Shown: piece by piece, positions 17,796-28,199 of the stretch
Layout: the number at the start of each line of letters is the position of its first letter
How positions within the stretch are numbered: the stretch's first letter is position 1
Assembly (NCBI GenBank): GCA_963710615.1
Contig: CAVQBF010000019.1
Span: 62,001-126,000, forward strand
DNA from: GCA-2746605 sp963710615
GTDB taxonomy: Bacteria > Bacteroidota > Ignavibacteria > Ignavibacteriales > Melioribacteraceae
DNA length: 64,000 nt
Reading direction: 5' to 3'
The notes under the pieces: generated by a model
The model's database searches: none
Told to the model about the DNA's origin: nothing
What the model saw: only the letters and a program-made list of their open reading frames with translations
Translations under genes and position numbers: made by a program

Positions 17796-18936
17796 ATGAA
17801 ACAGGTTTTGAGTATAATTTTGCTTTTGAGCGTTGCGTTAAGCTTTACTGCCTTTCAATGTTCTTCTACAGAATTAACTAGCGCAAAACTTTATATTCAA
17901 CAAAAAAATTATGATAAAGCTGTTGAATCCTTAAACCAAGAAATTACAAAAAATCCACAAAGTGATGAAGGTCATTACTTACTTGGCTACATTTTAGGTG
18001 AGCAAGACGATATTGAAGGAATGCTAGATAATTATGAAAAATCACTTGCTATCAGTAATAAATTTGCAAAAAATATTGCTGAGTCTAGAAAATATCATTG
18101 GGCTGATAGTTTTAATAAGGGTGTACAGTTATTTAATAGGGGCGCTAAAGCTGGTGATACAGACAGTGCAAATGTAATATTTGAACAAGCTATTGCAAAG
18201 TTTAATGGAGCAATTGCTGCTGAGCCAGATTCAGCTGACACTTATAAAAATCTTGCTTTTGCATACTTAAATATGGGTGATAGAGATGCTGCAATTGAAC
18301 CATATAAAAAAGTTGTTGAGCTTACTCACAGCGAAGATGCATATGCACAATTAGGTGAAATGTATTTGCAAAAAGGTGTAATGCTAAAAGGTGAAGGTAA
18401 TACAGACGAAGCGAATAAAAGCTTCAATATGGCAATCAGTACTCTGGAAGAAGGAAAACAAAAATATCCATCAAGCGGAGAAATTTTATTACTCCTTTCG
18501 AATGCCTATATTGGTGCGGATAAATTGGATGTGGCAAAAGAAGCTTTTAAAGAAGGGGTTGAAAAAGAACCTGAAAATAAATACTATAGATACAATTATG
18601 GGTCTTTATTGCTTAATGCCGAAGAGTATGAAGCGAGCAGCTGCTCAATTAGAAAAAGCCTTGGAAATTGACAGTGATTATGAAAATGCCATTTACAACT
18701 TGGCAGTTACCTATGTTAAGTGGGGTGCTAATATGAGAGAGGAAATGGAAAAAAGTGAAACTGAATCCGAAGAATATAAAACTAAATTTGAAGCTGCATT
18801 GCCTCTACTTGAAAAATATTTAACAATTAAAGAACAAGAATCGGCAATTTGGGATTTATTAGGTAAAGTTTATGCAAATTTAGGAATGGCAGAAAAATCT
18901 AAAGACGCATTTGAAAAAGCTGATCTTTATCGATAA
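17796..18936 (+). pseudogene. TPR-repeat lipoprotein, interrupted by one frameshift
   Basis: The gene reads as two overlapping frames, 17796-18671 and the rest to 18936. Joining them at about 18636, where one extra A lies in the run gcgAgcagct, restores a continuous protein of about 379 residues with an EAAAAQLEKAL helix. It begins with a signal peptide ending in a cysteine (TAFQCSS), a plausible lipobox, then at least six tetratricopeptide repeats (NYDKAVESLNQEI, ADTYKNLAFAYLNMGD and others). TPR lipoproteins act as scaffolds in the envelope. I cannot tell a real mutation from a sequencing error. A terminator follows. Confidence 0.75.
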
Positions 18937-18958
18937 AATATTTTAACAAATTATTAGT

Positions 18959-18999
18959 AAAGCCCATTTTTTGTCGCTTTGACAACAAATGGGCTTTTC
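18959..18999 (+). terminator. Intrinsic terminator after the TPR gene
   Basis: A long hairpin pairs AAAGCCCATTT with AAATGGGCTTT, continuing inward as TTGTC/GACAA, and ends in TTTT. It separates the TPR gene from the DUF3467 gene. Confidence 0.85.
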
Positions 19000-19017
19000 A
19001 TTTAATTAAGGGTAACA

Positions 19018-19344
19018 ATGGAAAAAAAAACAGAAAATAAGTCGCAACAGATTAATATCGAATTAGGAGAAAAGGAAGCTGAAGGAATTTATTCGAATTT
19101 GGCAATCATAACACATTCACCGGCAGAGTTTATTATTGATTTTACTAGAGTTGTTCCTGGGGCTCCAAAGGCAAAAGTGCATTCTAGAATAATTACTACG
19201 CCTCAGCACGCTAAAATGCTTCTTAAAGCACTTCAAGACAATATTGATAAGTTTGAAAAAAGATTTGGTGAAATTAACATAGAAGGACAAGCTTCACCCA
19301 AATTTGGTTTCCCAACTTTTAATAAGGATGAACAAGTGAATTAG
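19018..19344 (+). CDS. DUF3467 family protein
   Basis: A 108-residue protein with the DUF3467 pattern: EAEGIYSNLAIITHSPAEF, then DFTRVVPGAPKAKVHSRI and a final helix with MLLKALQDNIDKFEKRFG. This small cytosolic family is widespread in the FCB group; its function is unknown. Single-gene unit after a terminator, preceded by AAGGG. Confidence 0.85.
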   Translation: MEKKTENKSQQINIELGEKEAEGIYSNLAIITHSPAEFIIDFTRVVPGAPKAKVHSRIITTPQHAKMLLKALQDNIDKFEKRFGEINIEGQASPKFGFPTFNKDEQVN

Positions 19345-19392
19345 GTTAATTGATTTATTAATAAACCGATAATAAAATAAAAAGTTAAAAAT

Positions 19393-22300
19393 TTGTTGCG
19401 AACTTTTAGAAATATAATATTTATTATAATCACTTTTATTTATTCAGGTAATTGTTTTTCACAATCGCTCAACTTTCATCATTATACAACTGATGATGGC
19501 TTACCTCAAAATACTGTCTATGATATAGTTCAAGATTCAATGGGTTTTATTTGGTTTGGAACTGAAGCTGGATTAGGAAGGTTTGACGGAATAAATATTA
19601 TCACCTACGATTTACAAGATGGAATAATAGGCAATAATGTAGGTGATCTTTTTATTGATAAATTTGGGGGAATGTGGATTGGTACAAATAGTGGATTATC
19701 AATCATGTTCGAGAATGAAATTATTAATTACAATAAAAGCAACGGGTTACCTGATGATTTTATTTACGGAATTGAAGAAGATATAGATGGTAATATTTGG
19801 ATTGCAACTAGGTATGGTGGTGCATGCAAATTTGTGGGGCAGAAAATTGAAGTATTTAATAAAGAAAATGGATTCCCCAGTGATAAATTGTCAGGTCTCT
19901 TTAAAGACAGTAGGGGAAATCTTTGGTTTTGCTCTGTTGATGAAGGTTTGATTAAATATAATGGAATTGATTTTATTACATTTAATACTGAAGATGGTTT
20001 AATTAGTAACGATGTAAAAACTATCTATGAAGATCGAGATGGATTACTCTGGATTGGCACCAACAAAGGTGTAACAACATTTAATGGAAAAACATTTTTC
20101 CAGTTCTCACCAAAAGAGGGATTTCCCGAAGAAGAAATAAGTACAATAGTTCAAGATACTCACGGAAATATATGGTTGGGGCTTTATAGTGATGGAGTAC
20201 TTCGTTATGATGGAAGAAAGGTTTACAGACACACTGGTCTAGAAAGCAATGAAGTTAGAACAGCTTTCGTTGATAAAAGAGGAGACATTTGGTTTGGTAC
20301 TTTTTTAGGAGGCTTAAACCGTTTACCCGTTGATTGGTTTGAAATCTATTCAACGGAAAGTGGACTGACTTCCAAAGATATTTATACAATAGCCCAAGAT
20401 GACCAAAATAGAATGTATTTTGGTCATTATGGTAAAGGAGTTTCTATACTTGATAATGGGAAATTTTCAAGACTTACAAAAAATTCAGGGTTGATTAGCA
20501 ATAGAGTAAGTTCCATACTTTTTGACAGTAAAAATAATCTTTGGTTTGGTACTTTCGACGGAATCACAAAATTTGGAAGGGATGGAAGAACTTCATTTTC
20601 TAAATATAATCAACTAAAATTTGATAGTGTTTTAAAATTATTTGAAGATAAAGATGGAAATATTTGGATTGGTTCTGTTGGAGGACTCCATAAATATGAC
20701 CCAAAATTTGGAAAAATAACCGGAACTTATTCAACGGAATCCGGATTTCATGAGAATGTATGGGTAAATGATGTTTTTCAAGATAATAATGGACTCTTAT
20801 GGTTTGCAACTCATTTTTCTGGAATTCTAACTTATAACGGGGAAACGTTTGGTAAGATTGATACTTCTCATGGGCTGCCATTAAATAACATTTTTTTCAT
20901 TACTCAGGATAAATTTGGCTATTATTGGTTTGCAACTGATGGAAAAGGAATCTGCAGATATAACGGCAGCGAATTTAATTATATAACCGAAAAAGATGGA
21001 TTAACTTCCGATGTTTGCTATTATATTATCGAAAATGATGATGAACTTTATATTGGGACATTAAATGGTATTTCTATTCTAACCAATGATTTTAGTTCTG
21101 AAAATAAAGAACTGAAATTTAGATATATTACTAAAAATGAAGGTATACCTTCCGGCGAGCTTAACCAGGGGGCATATTATAAGGACAAGAATGGGAATCT
21201 TTGGTTTGGGCTGATAAAAATTGATCCGAACAAAAAGGTTAAAGATGATAATCTGTCTGTATTTTTATCGGAAATGATAGTTTCTGATGGAATCAATGAA
21301 GAAAAATTTAATAAGGTTCCCAAAACAGAATTTCATTACGAAGAAAACAATATATCTTTCGAATTTTATAGTATTTCTTTTGCAAGACCTGAGGATACAA
21401 TATTTGAATTTATGTTAGAAGGAGTTGAAGAGAATTGGTCTAAGACAAAAGAAAATATTGTTACTTACCGTGCCTTGCCTTCGGGGACATATAATTTTTG
21501 GGTTAAAGCAAAAAATAATAACGATGTCGATCCAAATCCGCGATTATTAGCATCATTTACTATCGCTTCGCCATTTTATAAAACATGGTGGTTTATAACC
21601 TCCTCTGTAGCAGTGTTTCTTCTATTTCTTTACATCTTATATTTTTATAAAACCTATAAGGTAAAAAAAAGGAATGAGGCACTTGAGTTAGTGGTGAAAG
21701 ATAGAACTCGTGAGTTGGAAATTGAAAAGAATAAATCTGATGATCTTTTGCTTAATATATTACCATCTAGCTTAGTTGATGAACTAAAGACTAACGGTAC
21801 AGTTAGACCAAGAAAATTTAATAGTGTCTCGATTATGTTCACAGACTTTAAATCATTTACATACACAACTTCTGTACTTCCGCCTGAAGAATTAGTCCAT
21901 GAATTAAATGATATCTTTAAGAATTTTGATGCTTTGATTGGTAAATATGGACTTGAAAAATTAAAAACGATTGGCGACTCATATATGGCTGCGTGTGGAA
22001 TTCCTAATGAGATGGAAGATCATGCAATACGAATTGTATATGCGGCCTTAGATTTTCAAAGAATGATTAAAGAAAGGAATAAAACTTCTCCAATAAAATG
22101 GGAAATGAGATTAGGAATTCATTCCGGAAGTGTCGTTGCTGGTGTTGTTGGTACAAAAAAATTCACCTACGATATTTGGGGTGATACAGTAAATATTGCA
22201 AGCAGAATGGAAAGCTCTGGTGTGCCCGGAGAAATTAATATTTCCGGTTATACATATATGCTGGTACGTGACCATTTTGATTGCGAATACCGCGGTAAAG

Positions 22301-22419
22301 TTGATACAAAAGGGAAAGGCGGTATTGATATGTACTTTGTCAGAGGGATTAATAGAAACCAAATTTCCAGCAGAATTAGCACATTTAAACCCACCAAAAC
22401 TTTTAAACAATTCGGTTGA
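19393..22419 (+). CDS. Propeller receptor fused to class III adenylate cyclase
   Basis: A 1008-residue receptor. Order: signal peptide (1-24), Reg_prop beta-propeller repeats (about 30-600, many with GNIWFGT/GGLxRFDG patterns), a Y_Y_Y domain (about 640-720), one membrane helix (about 730-750), a short coiled coil, and a class III cyclase (about 805-985). Cyclase residues are complete: metal Asp in FTDFKSF and GDSYMA, adenine-selecting Lys (KLKTIGD) and Asp (YDIWGD), and the Asn/Arg pair in NIASRMES. It should make cAMP in the cytosol in response to a periplasmic signal. Start is TTG 19393 (or 19396); an in-frame stop at 19378 rules out a longer start. The sensor is the same type as in R1-R6, but the inserted module found there is not obvious here. 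Confidence 0.9.
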   Translation: MLRTFRNIIFIIITFIYSGNCFSQSLNFHHYTTDDGLPQNTVYDIVQDSMGFIWFGTEAGLGRFDGINIITYDLQDGIIGNNVGDLFIDKFGGMWIGTNSGLSIMFENEIINYNKSNGLPDDFIYGIEEDIDGNIWIATRYGGACKFVGQKIEVFNKENGFPSDKLSGLFKDSRGNLWFCSVDEGLIKYNGIDFITFNTEDGLISNDVKTIYEDRDGLLWIGTNKGVTTFNGKTFFQFSPKEGFPEEEISTIVQDTHGNIWLGLYSDGVLRYDGRKVYRHTGLESNEVRTAFVDKRGDIWFGTFLGGLNRLPVDWFEIYSTESGLTSKDIYTIAQDDQNRMYFGHYGKGVSILDNGKFSRLTKNSGLISNRVSSILFDSKNNLWFGTFDGITKFGRDGRTSFSKYNQLKFDSVLKLFEDKDGNIWIGSVGGLHKYDPKFGKITGTYSTESGFHENVWVNDVFQDNNGLLWFATHFSGILTYNGETFGKIDTSHGLPLNNIFFITQDKFGYYWFATDGKGICRYNGSEFNYITEKDGLTSDVCYYIIENDDELYIGTLNGISILTNDFSSENKELKFRYITKNEGIPSGELNQGAYYKDKNGNLWFGLIKIDPNKKVKDDNLSVFLSEMIVSDGINEEKFNKVPKTEFHYEENNISFEFYSISFARPEDTIFEFMLEGVEENWSKTKENIVTYRALPSGTYNFWVKAKNNNDVDPNPRLLASFTIASPFYKTWWFITSSVAVFLLFLYILYFYKTYKVKKRNEALELVVKDRTRELEIEKNKSDDLLLNILPSSLVDELKTNGTVRPRKFNSVSIMFTDFKSFTYTTSVLPPEELVHELNDIFKNFDALIGKYGLEKLKTIGDSYMAACGIPNEMEDHAIRIVYAALDFQRMIKERNKTSPIKWEMRLGIHSGSVVAGVVGTKKFTYDIWGDTVNIASRMESSGVPGEINISGYTYMLVRDHFDCEYRGKVDTKGKGGIDMYFVRGINRNQISSRISTFKPTKTFKQFG

Positions 22420-22460
22420 TTTTACGATTATAGTAAAAAATCCGGTCTATTTAAATTATA

Positions 22461-22495
22461 AGGATATTCTGTACTTGACAGAATAGTAATATCCT
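22461..22495 (+). other. Structured intergenic element after the cyclase gene
   Basis: AGGAT (22461-22465) pairs with ATCCT (22491-22495) and, inside it, ATTCTGT (22466-22472) pairs with ACAGAAT (22478-22484). There is no T tract, so termination is uncertain; it may stabilise message ends. Confidence 0.4.
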
Positions 22496-22536
22496 CTTAA
22501 TCAAATAACGGTAATCTACACATCACAGAGGGTAAA

Positions 22537-23547
22537 ATGCGTTTTTTAAAAGTCTTATTATTATTGCTGGTCTTTATTTTTTCTCAACATTTTGGTCAAG
22601 ATTCCAATACAGTAAACTATAGCATATTTTTAGAAAAGTCAGTGAGTTTCGGCACAATTGATACTAAAGTAGATGAAGGATCATTTAAAGAAGGTCAAGG
22701 TTTTATAATTAATGAAGCTGATCTTTCTGGTGAATTATCAATTCATCAAAATCTTTATAATGCATTAGTTGGAGGCAGATTTAAGTTAGACTACGGATCG
22801 TTAGATAATGATATTGAAATGAAAGTATTCATTCGGAATTTGGACCCAAATCTTGGGACATACCTGAACCTGGGGCAAAATCAAGATACGCTATTTTCAT
22901 ATTTTGAGATTAGAATAGTGGAACTGGTTGATACTTCTTCAATTATTTATTGGGAAGATATGAGTTTTTATTTTAATGAAGGATATTTTGCTCATTTCTC
23001 ACTTCCAAAATCACCCGAGTTATTGAACTTTCTAAATATTGTTGGAATTGATAATGAAGATAGTCTCGCTTTTTCATTTTTAGAAGATAATATTAATAAT
23101 ACTACTGATTGGAACGCATATGGAATTGAAACCATAAATAGTTCTGATTCAGTAAAGTTTAAAGCAATCCATTTATCAAGAATTGGCGGTGGTAGAAAAT
23201 CTATTGCTAACACAGTTATAAAAAATGATTCAGTTTTAGGTGTAAATATCAACAAATTAAAAGGCATTCCAACTGGACTAAAATTAAACCAAAATTATCC
23301 AAACCCATTTAATCCATCGACAAAAATTACTTATTCTATTAAAGAATCCGGTAGAGTTAAATTAGATGTTTTCAACATTCTGGGAAAACATATTTTAAAT
23401 TTAATTGATGAAAATCAAAAGCCGGGAAATTATGAAGTAGAATTTTCCAATGATTATTTTGAAAAAGAATTAGCAAGTGGAATTTATATTTATACTTTAA
23501 GAAGCAATAACAATATTATTTCAAAAAGAATGATTCTAATGAAATAA
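22537..23547 (+). CDS. Secreted protein with type IX sorting domain
   Basis: A 336-residue exported protein with a signal peptide (1-20) and a C-terminal sorting domain beginning LNQNYPNPFNPSTKITY and ending SGIYIYTLRSN...KRMILMK. Such tails direct cargo through the type IX system and are then cleaved or anchored. The middle part has no recognised fold. AGAGGG precedes the ATG. It leads a group with a lipoprotein and an outer-membrane protein. Confidence 0.85.
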   Translation: MRFLKVLLLLLVFIFSQHFGQDSNTVNYSIFLEKSVSFGTIDTKVDEGSFKEGQGFIINEADLSGELSIHQNLYNALVGGRFKLDYGSLDNDIEMKVFIRNLDPNLGTYLNLGQNQDTLFSYFEIRIVELVDTSSIIYWEDMSFYFNEGYFAHFSLPKSPELLNFLNIVGIDNEDSLAFSFLEDNINNTTDWNAYGIETINSSDSVKFKAIHLSRIGGGRKSIANTVIKNDSVLGVNINKLKGIPTGLKLNQNYPNPFNPSTKITYSIKESGRVKLDVFNILGKHILNLIDENQKPGNYEVEFSNDYFEKELASGIYIYTLRSNNNIISKRMILMK

Positions 23548-23564
23548 AAATTTAAGAGGACTTG

Positions 23565-25619
23565 ATGTTTTTTTCAAAAAGAAGTTTAGTGCTATCCAAA
23601 TTTTTAATTTTTACATTTCTTTTCTCTTTTACAGGATGTTTTGATGAACCAAAGGAATTTGTTGGTCCTACTTGGGAAACCAAAATAAATATACCTTTGA
23701 CAAAAAAGGAATTCTCACTTCTTGAAATTGTTGAAAAGGATAGTTCTTTTTTAAGTGCCTCTCAAGATCCCTCAACGTTAGGGCAAATATACTATGCCGA
23801 TACCCAATCGATTTCAACTATTAAATTAGAAGATGAACTGATAATCGATTCATTCGAAACAAATTTTGCTCAGACAATTGGACCGATAAAAGTAAGTGTG
23901 CCGATACCAGCAGCTTCGGAAATAAGAGTAGAAGATTGGACAACTGATGTGACCTCGGGAGCTTACCAAGTCTTTCCCGAACAAGAAGGGAATGTAAATA
24001 TTGAAGTAAATGGGATAGAAACAGTTCAGTCAATTTCAGCAGAATCCGGAAATTTAACTGTTTTTATTTGGAATAATTTACCTGTCCCAATAGTCTTACG
24101 AGGAATGGAAATACATAATATTGAAAGAGTGAATCCCGAACCAATTTTAAAAATTTCCGAATCAAATCAGTCTGATTGGATTATAATTCCTCCTAATTTA
24201 TTTTGGACAGACACTTTCCCGGTTGACGGAAAAATCATTACAAATTCGCTTGAATACATTGGTACAATTTGGAGCGGCGGAAGTAATGGTGATTCTGTGC
24301 AAGTACCGGAGGAAGCAGGAACAACGGTTCTTGCTTTGTTTGATTCTTTAGTAATTAGCGAAGCAACTGCAGCTTTACCGGAACAAAGGTTCCAATTCGC
24401 AAAAACACTTAGAATAAGTGATTCAACTAAAATTGAAGAGGCTTTAATATCGGAAGGCAGGGCATTTCTTATTACTAATAACAATATGGATGTTTCTTTA
24501 ACTGCAAGTGTAACTTTTTCAAATTTGTTTAACAGTAATGAGCAGCCTTATAGCTTAAATATTCCTTTAGCCAAGCTTGAAAAAAATAAGATTGTTGAAA
24601 TTCCTTCATTAACCAATTGGAAAATTGTTTCACTTTCACCTGGAGTTCCCACAAATGAAATTGGATATTCAGTTAGTGTTCTAACCGACTCAACAGGGGA
24701 AGTTTCTACTATTACAAAAGATGATAGTATCTCCTTTAACCTAAATTTTGACGAATTAGTATTTGAATCTTTCAAGGGACAGTTAAAACCGATAAACGTT
24801 GATATAGAAAGAAGTGGTTTCAAACTTGACTATGGAAGTTTTAAAGAACAACTCTATTTTCAAAAAGTAAATTTCGATGATGCGAAGTTTAACATCTCCT
24901 TTAAATCATCTGCAAATCTAGATATTCTTGCGCAAGGAGAAATTTTTGCAACAAATGGAATTGAGGATAGAATCATAGAAACCGGTGATTTACTAATACC
25001 TTCATACGGACCAACTACTATTGAACTAAATAGTCTGCTAAACGGGTTTACTAGTGCTTTACCAGACAGCTTTTCTCTAGATGGAAGAGCTATATTAAAT
25101 CCAAATTACGAAATTGGTGAGGTAAAACGGGGCGATTCTCTTTTTGGGCAAATTGATTTTGAAATTCCTCTAATTGTTGGCATGACTCAAGGAACATTTA
25201 GAGATACATTTGATTTAGATCTTGGTGATATTGATGAAGATGATATTGATAATTTTAATTATGGTTCTGTGACTTTCACTATAAAAAATAATGTGCCGGT
25301 TGGGATAAATTTTACTGCAGAAGTTTTAGATTCAAATTCTTTAATTATGCTTCCCCTTCCAACAAGTTACAATAACCTAGATAATGTTAAGATTCCTAAA
25401 CCATCAGTAAGTGATGAGGGAGAAGTAATTTCGGCTGGAATTTCGGTTCAAACACTGACTTTAATTGGGGATGATATTAAAACTCTTCTAAATAGTCCTT
25501 TAATGTCGATTGAAGTGAATTTTGGGACTGCAGATGGAGATTCTCCAGTTAAGTTTAAAACCTCAAATACAATTAGCTTTGAAATTAGAGCTGAGGCTGA
25601 ATACAAAGTAGAATTATAG
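23565..25619 (+). CDS. Large lipoprotein of unknown function
   Basis: I prefer ATG 23565, with AAGAGGA upstream, over the adjoining TTG 23562. The protein (684 residues) starts with a lipoprotein signal (FLFSFTGC, then acidic residues) and is otherwise beta-rich with repeated strand-like blocks. No known domain is recognised. It sits 14 nt after the sorting-domain gene and 15 nt before the DUF5723 gene, suggesting that the three surface proteins work together. Confidence 0.8.
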   Translation: MFFSKRSLVLSKFLIFTFLFSFTGCFDEPKEFVGPTWETKINIPLTKKEFSLLEIVEKDSSFLSASQDPSTLGQIYYADTQSISTIKLEDELIIDSFETNFAQTIGPIKVSVPIPAASEIRVEDWTTDVTSGAYQVFPEQEGNVNIEVNGIETVQSISAESGNLTVFIWNNLPVPIVLRGMEIHNIERVNPEPILKISESNQSDWIIIPPNLFWTDTFPVDGKIITNSLEYIGTIWSGGSNGDSVQVPEEAGTTVLALFDSLVISEATAALPEQRFQFAKTLRISDSTKIEEALISEGRAFLITNNNMDVSLTASVTFSNLFNSNEQPYSLNIPLAKLEKNKIVEIPSLTNWKIVSLSPGVPTNEIGYSVSVLTDSTGEVSTITKDDSISFNLNFDELVFESFKGQLKPINVDIERSGFKLDYGSFKEQLYFQKVNFDDAKFNISFKSSANLDILAQGEIFATNGIEDRIIETGDLLIPSYGPTTIELNSLLNGFTSALPDSFSLDGRAILNPNYEIGEVKRGDSLFGQIDFEIPLIVGMTQGTFRDTFDLDLGDIDEDDIDNFNYGSVTFTIKNNVPVGINFTAEVLDSNSLIMLPLPTSYNNLDNVKIPKPSVSDEGEVISAGISVQTLTLIGDDIKTLLNSPLMSIEVNFGTADGDSPVKFKTSNTISFEIRAEAEYKVEL

Positions 25620-25634
25620 TATAGGAAAGGTAAT

Positions 25635-27077
25635 ATGAAGTTTAAATTAAAAATATTTATACTATTATTTATATTTTCAAATCTTATTTTAGCTCAAGGA
25701 TTTGGTTCAAGCGGGGCCCTGGGTGCAAGAAATATAGCTCTTGGAGGCACTAATGCGGTCTCTGCCAGAGGTGTGCATGCAATTGGAGTTAATCCGGCAA
25801 ATTTAGCAATACAGCAAGAACATAAAATAGAAATTTCAACATTAATACCTCTTCCAACATTAAATATTTCTGCAGGAAATGATTTTATTACTCTCGATGA
25901 TTATAATTATTTTTTCACCGGCGTTGAAAATGAAAATGGTGAAATAAATGGACGTTATCTGGGTACAAGTGAAAAATCAAAATTTCTTGATTTGTTTGAG
26001 CAAGGATCTATGGTTAATACTAATTTTGGGACAACAATTCTATCAACTTCTGTTTATCTTGATAAAAAGATTGGCGCCTTTGGATTTTCAATTAGTGATC
26101 TAACAAGTATACAAGCAAGTTTACCCACACAAATGTTTGAGCTTGCTCTTTACGGTAATGAAGTAAATAAAGTTTTTGATCTTACTGATATGGATGTTAA
26201 AGCTTGGTATCTCAGGAATTACTCACTTTCCTATTCAAGAGATTTGAGTGAATATTTCCCAGATGCATTTAAATTCTTTTCAGCAGGCCTTACGCTGAAA
26301 CTTGTTCACGGTTATTTCTATGCTGGCGTGGATAAGATAAATACTAAACTTAAAACTCAACCTGACTATGGAATTTTAATTAATGGCGATTCCCGAATGC
26401 TGGTTGCAGCCTCACCAAGTTTTGGAATTATCCACGATTTTGAAGAAGAGGATATCATAAGAGATGGAAGTCCGGGACTATTTAATGCTCCTGCCGGAAC
26501 AGGATTCGGTTTAGACTTTGGATTTTATGCAGATCTAAATAAGGTTTGGTCTATTGCATTTGCCCTAACAGACTTGGGAAGTATTAATTGGACAAAGGGC
26601 ACAGTTCAATATACCTCAGAAAGTGATTTTCTTTTGGATGATGTTTCTGATGAAGAACTTGTTGATTCTTTATCCAATGCAATAACGGGAGAGGGAAGTT
26701 ATACAAGTGCGTTTTCCACATCACTTTCTACTGCCATGAAAATGGGTGTCGGTTTTAGAGTTGATAAATTACTAAAAGGAAATTTCCCCGGGACACTACT
26801 ATTTGAATTCAACTATCATCAAGGCTTTAATGAAATGCCTTCAAACAGTAAGAATCCAAGATTTACTGTCGGATCTGAATGGTATCCGCTTGGTTGGTTT
26901 AATCTAAGAACAGGCATTTCAGCAGGGGGATATGATGGATTTAACTGGGCGTTTGGTTTTGGTTTTGATTCGGGACTAATTGATTTTGACTTTGCTACAG
27001 CTTATACTCATTCTCTGTTAAATGGAAATAATGCAAAGAGATTGGGATTTGCAATGTCAACGAGGTGGAAGTTTTAA
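25635..27077 (+). CDS. DUF5723/PorV-like outer-membrane beta-barrel protein
   Basis: A 480-residue protein with a signal peptide (ending near LILAQG), then the pattern SSGALGARNIALGGTNAVSARGVHAIGVNPANLA seen here as ALGARNIALGGT and GVNPANLA, which is typical of DUF5723 and FadL/PorV-like barrels. Many alternating strands and a terminal aromatic (RWKF) fit an outer-membrane barrel. Related PorV proteins assist type IX cargo; here the neighbour carries a type IX sorting domain. Exact role unknown. Confidence 0.75.
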   Translation: MKFKLKIFILLFIFSNLILAQGFGSSGALGARNIALGGTNAVSARGVHAIGVNPANLAIQQEHKIEISTLIPLPTLNISAGNDFITLDDYNYFFTGVENENGEINGRYLGTSEKSKFLDLFEQGSMVNTNFGTTILSTSVYLDKKIGAFGFSISDLTSIQASLPTQMFELALYGNEVNKVFDLTDMDVKAWYLRNYSLSYSRDLSEYFPDAFKFFSAGLTLKLVHGYFYAGVDKINTKLKTQPDYGILINGDSRMLVAASPSFGIIHDFEEEDIIRDGSPGLFNAPAGTGFGLDFGFYADLNKVWSIAFALTDLGSINWTKGTVQYTSESDFLLDDVSDEELVDSLSNAITGEGSYTSAFSTSLSTAMKMGVGFRVDKLLKGNFPGTLLFEFNYHQGFNEMPSNSKNPRFTVGSEWYPLGWFNLRTGISAGGYDGFNWAFGFGFDSGLIDFDFATAYTHSLLNGNNAKRLGFAMSTRWKF

Positions 27078-27116
27078 TAATTAAAAATGCAAATGAAAAC
27101 AAATACTTGCTGTGAA

Positions 27117-28199
27117 TCACTTCTTTACTCTAATCAAATTTATTATTCCCGCAGTAAGAAATACGAAGTTAGCTAACCAAGCCGTAAAGAAAGGATTTAA
27201 CACGCCATTCTTTCCGAAAGCCTGACTCACTTTCATAAAAACTAAATAGATGAATGTAAGAAGAACATTAATCCCAAATTGGATTGCTGTCCCGCCTTTT
27301 CTTTTATTAGCCGAGATTGTTAATCCGAATAAGATTACAACAAAACTGGCAAATGCAAATGCAAATCTTGAGTGATATTCAATTCTAACTCTTGTAGGAT
27401 CATTTCCAGAATTCAATTGAGACTGTGCATAAGCTTGAAGTTCATCCAAGTTCATTTCATCCGGTTTCTTTTGTTTCTCAATAATTTCTGTTGGCGAAAA
27501 ACTGAGATAATCAATTTCAAGACTACTAAAATTAATCACCGAATCTTTATTGCCGTAAAAGTATCTTCTTGCGCCATCTTTCAAGATCCAGTTTGTTGTA
27601 GATGAATCGTAAACCATTGATTGAGCATCAATCCTTGCGACCATTTCTGTAATATTATTCGGATCGAATTCTTGTATGCTCACTCTGTTTGCTTTTTCAA
27701 TTTTCACATTATAGTAGGCAATAGTAACTATTCTGGAATAACTATCCTGAAAATAAATGTTGCTTCCGGAGGAAACTAATCCTTTTTTAAGATAGGTTTG
27801 TTCAATATAGATCCTTTGTTTATTTGCTTCCGGCACAACATATCCACCAAAATATACTGCAAATAAACTGATCACAAAAGCAGTCGCCATAAAGGGAATT
27901 GTGAAGCGATAAAAACTTACTCCACTAGATTTAATTGCAGTAAGTTCATTTTGTGTTGAGAGTTTTCCAACTGTAAAAAGTCCGCCAAGTAAAACAGAAA
28001 CAGGCAGCATTAATCTGATTATTTCGGGGATGAAAACAATGTAATACTCAATAACTGTATTGATCGTAGCATTTTCATCAATAAAATCATCAAGTTTTTC
28101 CATCATGTCAATAACAACAAAGATCAACGTAAAGGTGAGAATACCAAAAAGAACAGTCTGGAGAAATTGTTTAACAATATATCTATCAAGAATTTTCAG
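27117..28199 (-). CDS. lptG: LptG-like permease of the lipopolysaccharide exporter
   Basis: The LptF/LptG (YjgP/YjgQ) permease spans the inner membrane with six helices and a periplasmic beta-jellyroll and works with LptB to extract LPS. The frame continues upstream of the first usual start (TTG 28127, which would cut helix one). A protein beginning KILDRYIVKQFLQTVLF needs initiation at CTG 28199 or ATT 28202, and GGAG lies 8 nt before the CTG. That gives 360 residues, normal for the family. It overlaps the preceding lptF-like gene by 14 nt. A base error in the start codon is the alternative. Confidence 0.85.
   Translation of the reverse strand: MKILDRYIVKQFLQTVLFGILTFTLIFVVIDMMEKLDDFIDENATINTVIEYYIVFIPEIIRLMLPVSVLLGGLFTVGKLSTQNELTAIKSSGVSFYRFTIPFMATAFVISLFAVYFGGYVVPEANKQRIYIEQTYLKKGLVSSGSNIYFQDSYSRIVTIAYYNVKIEKANRVSIQEFDPNNITEMVARIDAQSMVYDSSTTNWILKDGARRYFYGNKDSVINFSSLEIDYLSFSPTEIIEKQKKPDEMNLDELQAYAQSQLNSGNDPTRVRIEYHSRFAFAFASFVVILFGLTISANKRKGGTAIQFGINVLLTFIYLVFMKVSQAFGKNGVLNPFFTAWLANFVFLTAGIINLIRVKK

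Noticed and set aside
18391..18936. Independent second TPR gene
   Set aside because: The first part of this frame is out-of-frame with the TPR repeats; only the part after 18636 continues the TPR protein, so it is one frameshifted gene.
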